6,701 bases of DNA, taken from NCBI GenBank assembly GCA_020026215.1, contig JAHHQT010000100.1, positions 1 through 6,701 on the forward strand, read 5' to 3'. Positions 1 through 6,698 of the stretch are shown here, in pieces. The notes below the pieces were generated by a model. That model did not search any database. It saw nothing but the letters and a program-made list of their open reading frames with translations, and was not told the DNA's origin. The DNA comes from Muribaculaceae bacterium. Lineage in GTDB: Bacteria > Bacteroidota > Bacteroidia > Bacteroidales > Muribaculaceae. Numbering within the stretch: the stretch's first letter is position 1; each line of letters begins with the position of its first letter. Position numbers and translations under genes: made by a program.

Positions 1-22
1 ATATCCGAAAGAAAATGAAAAA

Positions 23-57
23 AATCGGTAATGATTGTTTTTTTATCATTACCGATT
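23..57 (-). terminator. Rho-independent terminator after thiL
   Basis: A perfect 13 bp inverted repeat (23-35 AATCGGTAATGAT, 45-57 ATCATTACCGATT) encloses a 9 nt loop at 36-44. Read on the minus strand, the hairpin is followed at once by a T run (plus-strand A at 18-22, continuing the two A at the stem foot), the classic intrinsic terminator layout. It begins 13 nt beyond the thiL stop codon and closes the six-gene minus-strand unit. A plus-strand T run at 61-65 starts three bases after the stem, so the element may also stop convergent transcription entering from the left. Confidence 0.92.
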
Positions 58-70
58 CAATTTTTATGAT

Positions 71-1105
71 TTAAGCTTTAAATGCGTTCCATCCTTGTGC
101 TTTCAATTCCATTTCAGCACCGTCTCGAGTAATTAATGCACAACCTAAATCTGGTTTTGTCATGTGACCTATGATTCGAATTCCTTCCATTTGCTGAATC
201 TTTTCATGCATACTTAAAGGAATTGTAAATAATAGTTCATAGTCTTCACCACCATTTAAGGCTGCAGTAACCAAATTCATGTTCAATTCAGAGGCCATGA
301 CAGCTGTCTGGTAATCTATAGGAATGCGTTCTTCATAGATTCTGCAACCTGTTTTGCTTTGACTGCAAATGTGCATTAATTCAGAAGAAAGTCCATCTGA
401 AACGTCCATCATTGCTGTAGGTAAAATACCATTTTCTGCAAGTTTTTGGACAATGTCTTTTCTTGCCTCAGGTTTTAATTGACGTTCCAAAATGTATTCT
501 TTTCCTTTGAAATCTGGTTGGAAATCTTTCATCCCAGCGGAAGCTACACGTTCACGTTCCAATAATTGCAATCCCATGTAGGCAGCACCCAAATCACCAG
601 ATACGCAAATCAAATCGGTTTCTTTGGCTCCGTTGCGATAAACGATTTGTGATTCGTCGGCTGAACCGATACAAGTAATGCTGATGATTAGTCCTGTAAC
701 GGATGCTGAGGTGTCACCACCGACCAAGTCCACTCCATAAACTTCGCATGCCAATTTTATACCTTCATATAATTCTTGGATGTGTTCAATGGTAAAGCGT
801 TTGGAAATGCCGACGGAAACTGTGATTTGTTCCGGTTTTCCATTCATTGCATAGATATCTGAAAAATTCACGACAGCAGCTTTGTAACCCAAATGCTTTA
901 AAGGAACATAAGTCAAGTCAAAATGTATTCCTTCTAGAAGTAAGTCGGTTGTTACAAGAGTCTTTTTGCCTGAATAGTCCAAAACAGCGGCATCGTCACC
1001 AACGCCTTTTAGTGAACTGGCATTTTTTAACTCTACGGATTTGGTCAATTCTCTAATTAAACCAAATTCACCGAGAGATGATATTTCAGTTTGGTTTTCT
1101 GACAT
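71..1105 (-). CDS. thiL: Thiamine-monophosphate kinase ThiL
   Basis: This 344-residue cytoplasmic enzyme phosphorylates thiamine monophosphate with ATP to give thiamine diphosphate, the last step of ThDP synthesis. It has the AIR synthase/PurM-type fold of ThiL. Visible family motifs are GVGDDAA (34-40, metal/ATP-binding aspartates), TTDLLLEGIHF (52-62), NFSDIYAMNG (80-89), VGGDT (128-132), SGDLGAA (169-175), MDVSDGL (233-239), GGEDYELLFT (285-294) and a C-terminal GW (338-339). The length is slightly above the roughly 325 residues of the E. coli protein, and no key residue looks missing. The ATG lies 3 bp after the TAA of the phosphorylase gene, which implies coupled translation. No thiamine-biosynthesis genes and no room for a TPP riboswitch are present directly upstream, so expression probably follows the operon rather than thiamine. 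It is the last gene before the terminator. Confidence 0.96.
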   Translation of the reverse strand: MSENQTEISSLGEFGLIRELTKSVELKNASSLKGVGDDAAVLDYSGKKTLVTTDLLLEGIHFDLTYVPLKHLGYKAAVVNFSDIYAMNGKPEQITVSVGISKRFTIEHIQELYEGIKLACEVYGVDLVGGDTSASVTGLIISITCIGSADESQIVYRNGAKETDLICVSGDLGAAYMGLQLLERERVASAGMKDFQPDFKGKEYILERQLKPEARKDIVQKLAENGILPTAMMDVSDGLSSELMHICSQSKTGCRIYEERIPIDYQTAVMASELNMNLVTAALNGGEDYELLFTIPLSMHEKIQQMEGIRIIGHMTKPDLGCALITRDGAEMELKAQGWNAFKA

Positions 1106-1108
1106 TTA

Positions 1109-1930
1109 TTAAGCTTTGAATTCGTTGATTAGACCTTCCATGATTGCAGTCATATAAGGTTGTGCTTTAGCGGCTGCAAGTTGCACTTCTTCGTGAGAAA
1201 CTTTTTCCAGTTCAACACCTTCCAAGCCAAGGTCGGTGATGACAGAAATTGCAAATACTTCGATACCACTGTGGCGAGCAACGATAACTTCAGGAACTGT
1301 ACTCATACCAACAGCATCGCCACCGATTCTGTGGAAATAGGTATATTCAGCAGGAGTCTCGAATGTAGGACCTTGTGTTCCAACATAAACACCTTGTTGA
1401 ACTTTGATGCCTTTTTCTTCAGCTACTTTCAAAGCGTCTTTGATTAGTCTGTGAGAATAAGCTTCACTCATTTCAGGGAATCTCGGACCAAGTTCATTGT
1501 AGTTCTTTCCGCGTAGTGGGTGTTCAGGGAATAAGTTAATGTGATCAGTAATGATCATGATGTCACCGATTTTGAATTTAGGATTCATACCACCTGCTGC
1601 ATTAGAAACAAATAGGGTAGTGATACCTAATGCTTTCATTACGCGAACAGGGAAAGTTACTTGTTGCATGTTGTATCCTTCATAAAAGTGGAAACGACCT
1701 TGCATAGCCATAACTCGTTTGTTGCCCAATTTGCCAAAAATCAATTTTCCGCTGTGGCCTTCAACTGTTGATACAGGAAAGTTAGGGATATCTTGATAAT
1801 TAATGGTGTCAGTGATTTCGATATGGTTTACCAATTCACCAAGACCTGTACCAAGGATGATGGCTGTTTTAGGGATATCATTAACTTTCGCTTTAATGAA
1901 TTCTGCTGTTTCTTTGATTTTTTGTAGCAT
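1109..1930 (-). CDS. punA: Purine nucleoside phosphorylase (trimeric, PNP/MTAP family)
   Basis: This 273-residue cytoplasmic enzyme cleaves purine (deoxy)nucleosides with phosphate to free base and (deoxy)ribose-1-phosphate for purine salvage. The length and motifs fit the family 2 trimeric phosphorylases: GTGLGEL (27-33, phosphate loop), VEGHSG (56-61), QGRFHFYEGY (77-86), SNAAGG (109-114), GTQGPTFETPAE (184-195), DAVGMSTVPEV (205-215) and SHEEV (245-249). By alignment from memory with human PNP, E191 matches E201, M209 matches M219 and H246 matches H257. The position of human N243 is Asp (D233, in VITD), a residue typical of MTAP, so base preference may be broader than 6-oxopurines. The retained Glu and His argue against a true methylthioadenosine phosphorylase. 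The ATG at 1930 is preceded by a 56 bp AT-rich gap after lpxK, the widest in the operon. The symbol follows common practice; specificity is untested. Confidence 0.94.
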   Translation of the reverse strand: MLQKIKETAEFIKAKVNDIPKTAIILGTGLGELVNHIEITDTINYQDIPNFPVSTVEGHSGKLIFGKLGNKRVMAMQGRFHFYEGYNMQQVTFPVRVMKALGITTLFVSNAAGGMNPKFKIGDIMIITDHINLFPEHPLRGKNYNELGPRFPEMSEAYSHRLIKDALKVAEEKGIKVQQGVYVGTQGPTFETPAEYTYFHRIGGDAVGMSTVPEVIVARHSGIEVFAISVITDLGLEGVELEKVSHEEVQLAAAKAQPYMTAIMEGLINEFKA

Positions 1931-1965
1931 AATTATATTATTTTGTGTTTGTTGTTATAGGTTGG

Positions 1966-1990
1966 ATAGTATTAACAATGTGAATACTAT
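1966..1990. repeat. Short inverted repeat across the lpxK stop
   Basis: ATAGTATT (1966-1973) and AATACTAT (1983-1990) form a perfect 8 bp inverted repeat with a 9 nt loop. One arm overlaps the lpxK TAG at 1987-1989; the rest lies in the 56 bp gap before the phosphorylase gene. Only two of the eight pairs are G:C and no T run follows on the minus strand, so it is a poor terminator. It could be an mRNA processing or attenuation hairpin, a protein-binding palindrome, or chance in AT-rich DNA. Confidence 0.4.
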
Positions 1991-3087
1991 TTATGTTTAA
2001 TTTCAGCAATTGATTTTGTCAACGCACCATAGAAAGTCTCTGATTCGTAAGGCAGAAATTCGATGCTGATGGGTTGATAAAATATATGTCTGCGCAGTTC
2101 GAATGATACGTAAGGGTTAGTGACAAGTCTTACTGCATCTTTTTCTGTTGTCAGTATGATTTTGAAGCGTTTGCTGTTCAAATTTTTATAAGCTTCTTCA
2201 ATATCCTTAATGTCGGCGCGTGTGAAATTGTGATGGTCTTGGAAATGCATAGCCTTGACCTGTGGCTTGTATTTTTTCAAATATTTAATCAATGGTCGAG
2301 GGTTGGCAATTCCTGTTACAGTCAGTATGATGTCGTCTTCGTTCAGTATCTCCAACATTGGGATATAAGTGGCATTTTCTGGGAATACCGGGGCTAGGCT
2401 GTCATACTTGATGCGGCTGAAAAATAATTTTTGGAATGGGAACAAGTCCAATTTATTCTTGTACAAGCGGAAATCCACAGGTTTGATGTCTTCGGGGCAC
2501 TTGGTCACAATGACCATATCGGCACGAGAACGGATAGCTTGCTGGTTTTCCCTCAATCTTCCCAAAGGCAATAATTTGTCTTCAAATACAGGCCGATTGT
2601 ATTCTGTTAGTACAATGGAAATATCTGGCTTTACGTATCTATGCTGAAAGGCATCGTCAAGTAGAATCAAATTGATTGAAGGATCATTCTTCAGCAATTT
2701 CTTAATGCCAATGACGCGTTTCTCACATACTGCTACACGAATCTTATTACCAAATTTTTGATGTATCTGGAATGGTTCGTCACCGATGTCTGAAGGTGTA
2801 CTTGTGCTGCTTGCCATGACAAAACCAGAGGTCATTCGCTTATAGCCACGACTGATGACTCCGATGTTATAGTCTTGCATCAACATATGGATAATATATT
2901 CGGTATGTGGGGTTTTCCCTGTTCCTCCAACTGCAATATTACCGACACAAATCACTGGGATCTTGAAGCTCTCAGACTTTAAAATGTTCCAATCAAAGAA
3001 TTTATTACGCATATAAGTCACCATTCCATATATCTTGGATAATGGAGTCAATAAGATAAGTTTGGCTATGCGTGTTGATTCTTTCAT
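1987..3087 (-). CDS. lpxK: Tetraacyldisaccharide 4'-kinase LpxK
   Basis: This 366-residue kinase phosphorylates the 4' position of tetraacyldisaccharide-1-phosphate to form lipid IVA, the sixth step of lipid A synthesis, at the cytoplasmic face of the inner membrane. The N-terminus (about 8-30) is the hydrophobic/basic anchoring segment usual in LpxK. Next come the P-loop GNIAVGGTGKTP (49-60), SRGYKR (79-84), GDEP (102-105), DDAFQHR (144-150), LLPLGRLRE (172-180), TGIANP (258-263), FQDHHNF (282-288) and TTEKDAVRL (313-321). The catalytic-region motif reads DDAFQH rather than the DDGFQH of the best-known proteins, with both Asp kept. The start lies 8 bp after the sppA stop, so the two are almost certainly co-transcribed. 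An LptB-type ATPase two genes upstream ties this stretch to LPS production. Confidence 0.96.
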   Translation of the reverse strand: MKESTRIAKLILLTPLSKIYGMVTYMRNKFFDWNILKSESFKIPVICVGNIAVGGTGKTPHTEYIIHMLMQDYNIGVISRGYKRMTSGFVMASSTSTPSDIGDEPFQIHQKFGNKIRVAVCEKRVIGIKKLLKNDPSINLILLDDAFQHRYVKPDISIVLTEYNRPVFEDKLLPLGRLRENQQAIRSRADMVIVTKCPEDIKPVDFRLYKNKLDLFPFQKLFFSRIKYDSLAPVFPENATYIPMLEILNEDDIILTVTGIANPRPLIKYLKKYKPQVKAMHFQDHHNFTRADIKDIEEAYKNLNSKRFKIILTTEKDAVRLVTNPYVSFELRRHIFYQPISIEFLPYESETFYGALTKSIAEIKHK

Positions 3088-3095
3088 TTATTATG

Positions 3096-4877
3096 TTATT
3101 CGATAACAATAGTTTCCATTCTACATTGTACTTTGTCGCGGGACAAAATATTTTCAATTTCTTTGACGTATTCGTAAACAACACCATAGCGTTCTTGCAT
3201 TTTTGCATCAATGCCTTCTTCGGATAGAGTGAACAATAGAGTAGTCAAAAAATCATCTTTAATTTCCGGAAGTGATTCTACGGAGTAGTCATCGCTTACT
3301 TTCGCCTTTTGAGCCACCCATGTAATGGCATCTTTTAAGTTCCCGTGTTCATCCACTAATTTGTTTTTGAGTGCTTCTTGTCCGTCCCATACACGACCTT
3401 CTGCGATTGATTTTAATTGGTTGATTTCAATGTCTCTGCCATCAGAACATCTCTTGGTAAACAATTCGTAGCCATCGTTAATCAAACGTTGGTAAGATTG
3501 TCTTTGAAATGGTGTTAGTGCTTTTGTTACACTCATGTCAGTATTGGCGTTTGATTTCACCAATCCGAAATTAATACCTAATTTGTCATTAAGCACCTTC
3601 TCAAGGTTCGGAATCAAACCATAGATACCGATAGAACCTGTGATAGTGGTAGGCTCTGCAAAGATACGGTCTGCATTACATGATATATAGTAGCCTCCTG
3701 AAGCTGCATAGTCGCCCATTGAAACAGCTAATGGTTTGCCTGTTGCCTTGAATTGTTGCAATGCTTCCCAAATTTGTTCTGAAGCATAAGCGCTACCGCC
3801 TGGAGAGTTGACCCTCAATACCATACCTTTGATATCATCGTCTTCTGCGGCGTCTTCAATCACTGGAACTAATTTGTCAGAATAGATTTCGTTAATGGCA
3901 GAACCTTTTACTTTAATTTCTCCTACAGCATAAAGAACTGCTATTTTATTGGCAGATTTTTTGGGAGCTATAGTTGCCTGATTTAATTCAGTTGGAGAGA
4001 CAAAATTTAGGTCGTCGTCATCGTCGATTCCTAATTTCTTCATTATAGCCTCTTTGGCTTCGTGGTCATAGACTAAATTGTCAATCATCTTCAAATCCAC
4101 AGCTTTCTGAGGGTTTGAAAGCGCATACAGACTGTCTGCATAAAGATTGATAGTTTCTTTGTCAATGCCTCTTGATGCTGAGATTTCTGTGGCTATTTCG
4201 TTCCAAATGTTGTCAATGAATGTTTGAGTTTGAAGTCTGTTGGCTTCACTCATTTGAGTTAGCATATATGGCTCAACGGCACTTTTGTATGTACCGACAC
4301 GAATCACTTGCATTTCAACGCCGATTTTGTCAAGAAAACCCTTAAAGAAAGGAATATTTGAACCAATACCATGAACATCAAGCATTCCCACTTTATTCAT
4401 TAGAATCCTATCAGAAACAGATGCAAGGTAATAGTCGCTTTGTGCCAATGATTCACCATAACTGTAAATCCATTTGCCTGAAGTCTTGAAGTCAATAAGA
4501 GCATCGCGGACAGCTTTTAGTGTAGCAAAGCCTGCATTGACACCGCCACAATACATATAAATACCTTCGATGTGATTGTCTTTTTTCGCATTGTCGATAG
4601 CTTTTAATAAATTCTCAAGATTTTCCACTTTCGGCAATTCATTCGTATATAGGAATTGTGACATATCGAGGTCGGATTGACGTTCTTCGATAGTGCCTGA
4701 AAGTTTGATTTTTAATACAGAGTTCTTTTCAATCGTTGTAGTTGTACTTTCAAGAGAAGACATAGACAATGATGCAATGGCGATAATGCCACAAATGAAA
4801 ATGACAATACTAAGCACGATAAATGCAATCCATGTGCCAATAAAAGAGCCCAGTAATGTACTTGTGAATTTATTCAT
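3096..4877 (-). CDS. sppA: Signal peptide peptidase SppA, long (67K) type
   Basis: This 593-residue membrane-anchored serine protease of the S49 family degrades signal peptides left after secretion and may help turn over membrane proteins. A hydrophobic segment at about 12-37 acts as an uncleaved anchor, with the bulk outside the cytoplasmic membrane. It is the double-length form with two related halves. The N-terminal half carries the general-base lysine in VGTYKSAVEP (K198, matching E. coli K209). The C-terminal half carries the nucleophile in VNSPGGSAYASE (S362, matching E. coli S409), followed by GDYAASGGYY (388-397) and TGSIGIYG (413-420). The halves are joined by a linker with five consecutive Asp (285-289). 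The length is close to the 618 residues of E. coli SppA, and both catalytic residues are present. The ATG at 4877 is 21 bp after the upstream ATPase stop, and it places the anchor at the N-terminus as expected. Confidence 0.96.
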   Translation of the reverse strand: MNKFTSTLLGSFIGTWIAFIVLSIVIFICGIIAIASLSMSSLESTTTTIEKNSVLKIKLSGTIEERQSDLDMSQFLYTNELPKVENLENLLKAIDNAKKDNHIEGIYMYCGGVNAGFATLKAVRDALIDFKTSGKWIYSYGESLAQSDYYLASVSDRILMNKVGMLDVHGIGSNIPFFKGFLDKIGVEMQVIRVGTYKSAVEPYMLTQMSEANRLQTQTFIDNIWNEIATEISASRGIDKETINLYADSLYALSNPQKAVDLKMIDNLVYDHEAKEAIMKKLGIDDDDDLNFVSPTELNQATIAPKKSANKIAVLYAVGEIKVKGSAINEIYSDKLVPVIEDAAEDDDIKGMVLRVNSPGGSAYASEQIWEALQQFKATGKPLAVSMGDYAASGGYYISCNADRIFAEPTTITGSIGIYGLIPNLEKVLNDKLGINFGLVKSNANTDMSVTKALTPFQRQSYQRLINDGYELFTKRCSDGRDIEINQLKSIAEGRVWDGQEALKNKLVDEHGNLKDAITWVAQKAKVSDDYSVESLPEIKDDFLTTLLFTLSEEGIDAKMQERYGVVYEYVKEIENILSRDKVQCRMETIVIE

Positions 4878-4898
4878 AACTATAGATTTTAGTTTTGT

Positions 4899-5753
4899 TT
4901 AATCGAATTTTTTTCTGTGAAATACAAAGTTGCGTCCTAAGTATTTCTCACGTACAATTTGATTTTGTGCCAATTCTTCAGAAGTGCCTTGGAATAGAAT
5001 CTTGCCTTCAAACAAAAGGTATGCTCTGTCTGTAATACTCAAGGTCTCTGGAGCGTTGTGGTCCGTAATCAGAATACCAATGTTTTTTTCCTTTAGTTTG
5101 TAAACGATGTATTGGATATCTTCTACAGCAATAGGGTCAACACCGGCAAACGGTTCATCAAGCATGATAAACTTCGGGTTGATGGCTAAGCAACGAGCAA
5201 TTTCTGTTCGACGGCGTTCTCCACCGGAAAGTTGGTCTCCCAGATTCTTGCGAACTTTTTGAAGGCGGAACTCAGAAATCAAACTTTCCAATTTTTCATC
5301 CTGATATTCTTTGGTAGTATCAGTCATTTCCAATACTGCACGAATATTGTTCTCTACGCTTAATTTACGGAAAACTGACGGCTCTTGTGCCAAATATCCA
5401 ATACCGTTTTGAGCACGTTTGTAAACCGGGAATTTAGTGATGTCAAGATCGTTGATGAAAATGCGTCCTTCATTAGGTGTAATCAAGCCGGTTGTCATAT
5501 AGAATGTAGTTGTCTTGCCGGCTCCATTAGGACCTAACAAACCGACAATCTCTCCTTGTGTCACGTTGATTGAAACGTGATTAACAACCGTACGCTGTCT
5601 ATATTTCTTCACAAGGTTGTCAGTCCTCAATATCATTTTGCCGTCATCGGGCATTGTGATTATTTCTTCTTTGTGAGAACAGCAATTCATAACCTTATTT
5701 TTGCAATCGGTTATTTTATCTGTCAGATTATGAATGGTGTCTTTTAAAATCAT
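4899..5753 (-). CDS. lptB: LPS export ABC transporter ATPase, LptB type
   Basis: This 284-residue protein is the cytoplasmic ATPase that, with LptF and LptG, would extract LPS from the inner membrane and drive it along the Lpt bridge. From residue 40 it follows E. coli LptB closely: Walker A GPNGAGKT (74-81), Q-loop at Q123 in GYLAQEPSVFRKLSV, signature LSGGERRR (175-182), Walker B FIMLDEP (195-201, E200), D-loop GVD (204-206), switch H232 in ITDHN, and the C-terminal YLGRNF (271-276). LptB is usually about 240 residues. This frame adds some 39 residues that contain Cys at 17, 24 and 25. Starts at M34 (5654) or M40 (5636) would give a normal-length protein. The long start sits 17 bp after the udk stop, whereas M40 would leave 134 bp, so the long start is the simple operon choice but unproven. 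LptF, LptG, LptA and LptC are not in the window. Confidence 0.9.
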   Translation of the reverse strand: MILKDTIHNLTDKITDCKNKVMNCCSHKEEIITMPDDGKMILRTDNLVKKYRQRTVVNHVSINVTQGEIVGLLGPNGAGKTTTFYMTTGLITPNEGRIFINDLDITKFPVYKRAQNGIGYLAQEPSVFRKLSVENNIRAVLEMTDTTKEYQDEKLESLISEFRLQKVRKNLGDQLSGGERRRTEIARCLAINPKFIMLDEPFAGVDPIAVEDIQYIVYKLKEKNIGILITDHNAPETLSITDRAYLLFEGKILFQGTSEELAQNQIVREKYLGRNFVFHRKKFD

Positions 5754-5770
5754 TCTTAAAGATTATTTTT

Positions 5771-6388
5771 TTATTTGTGTGAATTGATACGGCCTTCGAT
5801 GTATTCTTTTAGAAGTCTGATAGCAACAGTATTGTTACCGCCTTGTGGCAAAATCAAATCAGCGTATTTTTTAGCAGGTTCAATGTATTTGTTGTGCATT
5901 GGTTTCAACACTCTTTCGTAGCGTTCCACTACTAATTCTGGAGTACGACCTCTTTCGATACAGTCTCTATTGATTACACGAATCAATCTGTCATCAGCGT
6001 CTGCGTCAACAAATACTTTAATATCCATCATGTCGCGAAGGCGTTTGTCACTGAACACAAGAATACCTTCAACGATGACTACGTCTCTTGGTTGCATAGG
6101 TACTGTTTCTTGTTGACGAGTACAAGTCAAATAAGAGTAGGTTGGGACTTCAATGCTTTTCCCTGCTTTTAGTTCTTCGAGGTGCTTGATGAGCAATTCC
6201 CATTCAAATGCAGCGGGTTCATCGAAGTTTATTTTTTGACGTTCTTCTGGCGGAATATGGCTGGAATCTTTGTAATAAGAATCTTGTGGTAACACACTTA
6301 CTTCACCTTTTGGAAGTGATTCAATAATTTTTCTTACAACTGTAGTTTTACCCGAACCGGTACCGCCGGCAATGCCTATGATGATCAT
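5771..6388 (-). CDS. udk: Uridine kinase (uridine/cytidine kinase)
   Basis: This 205-residue cytoplasmic enzyme phosphorylates uridine and/or cytidine to the monophosphate in pyrimidine salvage. It is a P-loop kinase of the Udk/phosphoribulokinase family: Walker A GGTGSGKT (8-15), PQDSYYKD (34-41), NFDEPAAFEW (54-63), base-binding loop YSYLTCTR (84-91), VEGIL (106-110), FVDADADDRLIRVINRD (126-142), RGRTPE (146-151) and the C-terminal EPAKKYADLILPQGGNN (170-186). The length is typical. In E. coli the base-binding loop reads YSYVEHTR; the His that contacts the pyrimidine base is Cys (C89) here, so uridine versus cytidine preference cannot be assumed. The ATG at 6388 puts the P-loop at the usual distance from the N-terminus, and two promoter-like boxes lie 16-35 bp upstream. 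It appears to be the first gene of the unit. Confidence 0.95.
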   Translation of the reverse strand: MIIIGIAGGTGSGKTTVVRKIIESLPKGEVSVLPQDSYYKDSSHIPPEERQKINFDEPAAFEWELLIKHLEELKAGKSIEVPTYSYLTCTRQQETVPMQPRDVVIVEGILVFSDKRLRDMMDIKVFVDADADDRLIRVINRDCIERGRTPELVVERYERVLKPMHNKYIEPAKKYADLILPQGGNNTVAIRLLKEYIEGRINSHK

Positions 6389-6403
6389 AATTATCAGAAT
6401 TTA

Positions 6404-6423
6404 CAAACTTAACTACAAACATA
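6404..6423 (-). promoter_or_regulatory. Candidate udk operon promoter, two -7 boxes
   Basis: On the minus strand two sequences match the Bacteroidota -7 consensus TAnnTTTG: TATGTTTG (6423 down to 6416) and TAAGTTTG (6411 down to 6404), 12 bp apart. The distal box would give a leader of roughly 20 nt before the udk ATG at 6388; the proximal one about 10 nt. No clear -33 TTTG appears at the usual 19-20 bp spacing for either, so this rests on the -7 match and position alone. Confidence 0.45.
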
Positions 6424-6471
6424 CTTAAAATTATTGAATTTATAATGTGGAAAAGTCAAAAAAATGCTCTT

Positions 6472-6495
6472 TTGGTTTGATTTTAATTGGTTTGA
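6472..6495 (+). repeat. Direct repeat TTGGTTTGA, 15 bp period
   Basis: The nonamer TTGGTTTGA occurs at 6472-6480 and again at 6487-6495. The heptamer AAATGCT also flanks the pair, at 6462-6468 and 6495-6501. This could be a tandem regulator-binding site in the udk upstream region or chance in T-rich DNA; no known operator is recognised. Confidence 0.3.
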
Positions 6496-6639
6496 AATGC
6501 TAAAGGTATAATAGTTGTTCAAAAAGGATAACTTTTTCGTTGGAATAAGTGGCCGATACTGGGCTGTTTTGAGAAATTGAGCTGGTGGATATTAAGGCGG
6601 TATTCATAAAATTAAAATTATAACTCATCTAAAAATCCA

Positions 6640-6655
6640 CAAAAATATCTTTTTG
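6640..6655. promoter_or_regulatory. Near-palindrome with a minus-strand -7-like box
   Basis: CAAAAA (6640-6645) and TTTTTG (6650-6655) form a 6 bp inverted repeat around TATC. On the minus strand, 6647 down to 6640 reads TATTTTTG, another TAnnTTTG match, which would start a transcript with a long (about 240 nt) leader before udk. No -33 partner is evident. AT-rich DNA gives such matches often, so this is a weak call. Confidence 0.2.
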
Positions 6656-6690
6656 GTATGTATAAAAGGTGAAGTGTTATCTATTTTTCG

Positions 6691-6698
6691 TACTTTTG
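6691..6698 (+). promoter_or_regulatory. Candidate plus-strand -7 box at the right edge
   Basis: TACTTTTG matches the Bacteroidota -7 consensus TAnnTTTG exactly and is followed by TGC, a context common at such promoters. It would drive a plus-strand gene starting beyond base 6701, divergent from udk. A TTTTTGG at 6650-6656 lies too far upstream (about 35 bp) to be its -33 element, so that half is missing or degenerate. Confidence 0.4.

Noticed and set aside
1106..1108. TPP riboswitch for thiL
   Set aside because: Only 3 bp separate thiL from the upstream gene, leaving no room for an aptamer.
1966..1990. Hairpin after lpxK as an intrinsic terminator
   Set aside because: The stem is AT-rich and no T run follows on the minus strand, unlike the hairpin at 23-57.
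847..2647. Plus-strand open frames opposite thiL, the phosphorylase and lpxK (847-1056, 1160-1447, 1803-2000, 2369-2647)
   Set aside because: They lie antisense to genes with full family motifs, and their translations look like no known protein; they are shadow frames.
3005..3211. 68-residue minus-strand frame across the sppA-lpxK junction
   Set aside because: It overlaps the 3' end of sppA and the start of lpxK in another frame, and both genes are well supported there.
4693..4902. Plus-strand frame opposite the SppA N-terminus
   Set aside because: It is antisense to the membrane-anchor region; its hydrophobic look comes from the complementary codons.
6507..6512. TATAAT as a sigma70-type -10 box on the plus strand
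   Set aside because: No -35 at workable spacing (TTGAAA is only 9 bp upstream), and Bacteroidota use a different promoter consensus.
6585..6640. GTGGAT/ATCCAC inverted repeat in the right-hand intergenic region
   Set aside because: Only 6 bp arms with 44 bp between them; too weak to call a structure.
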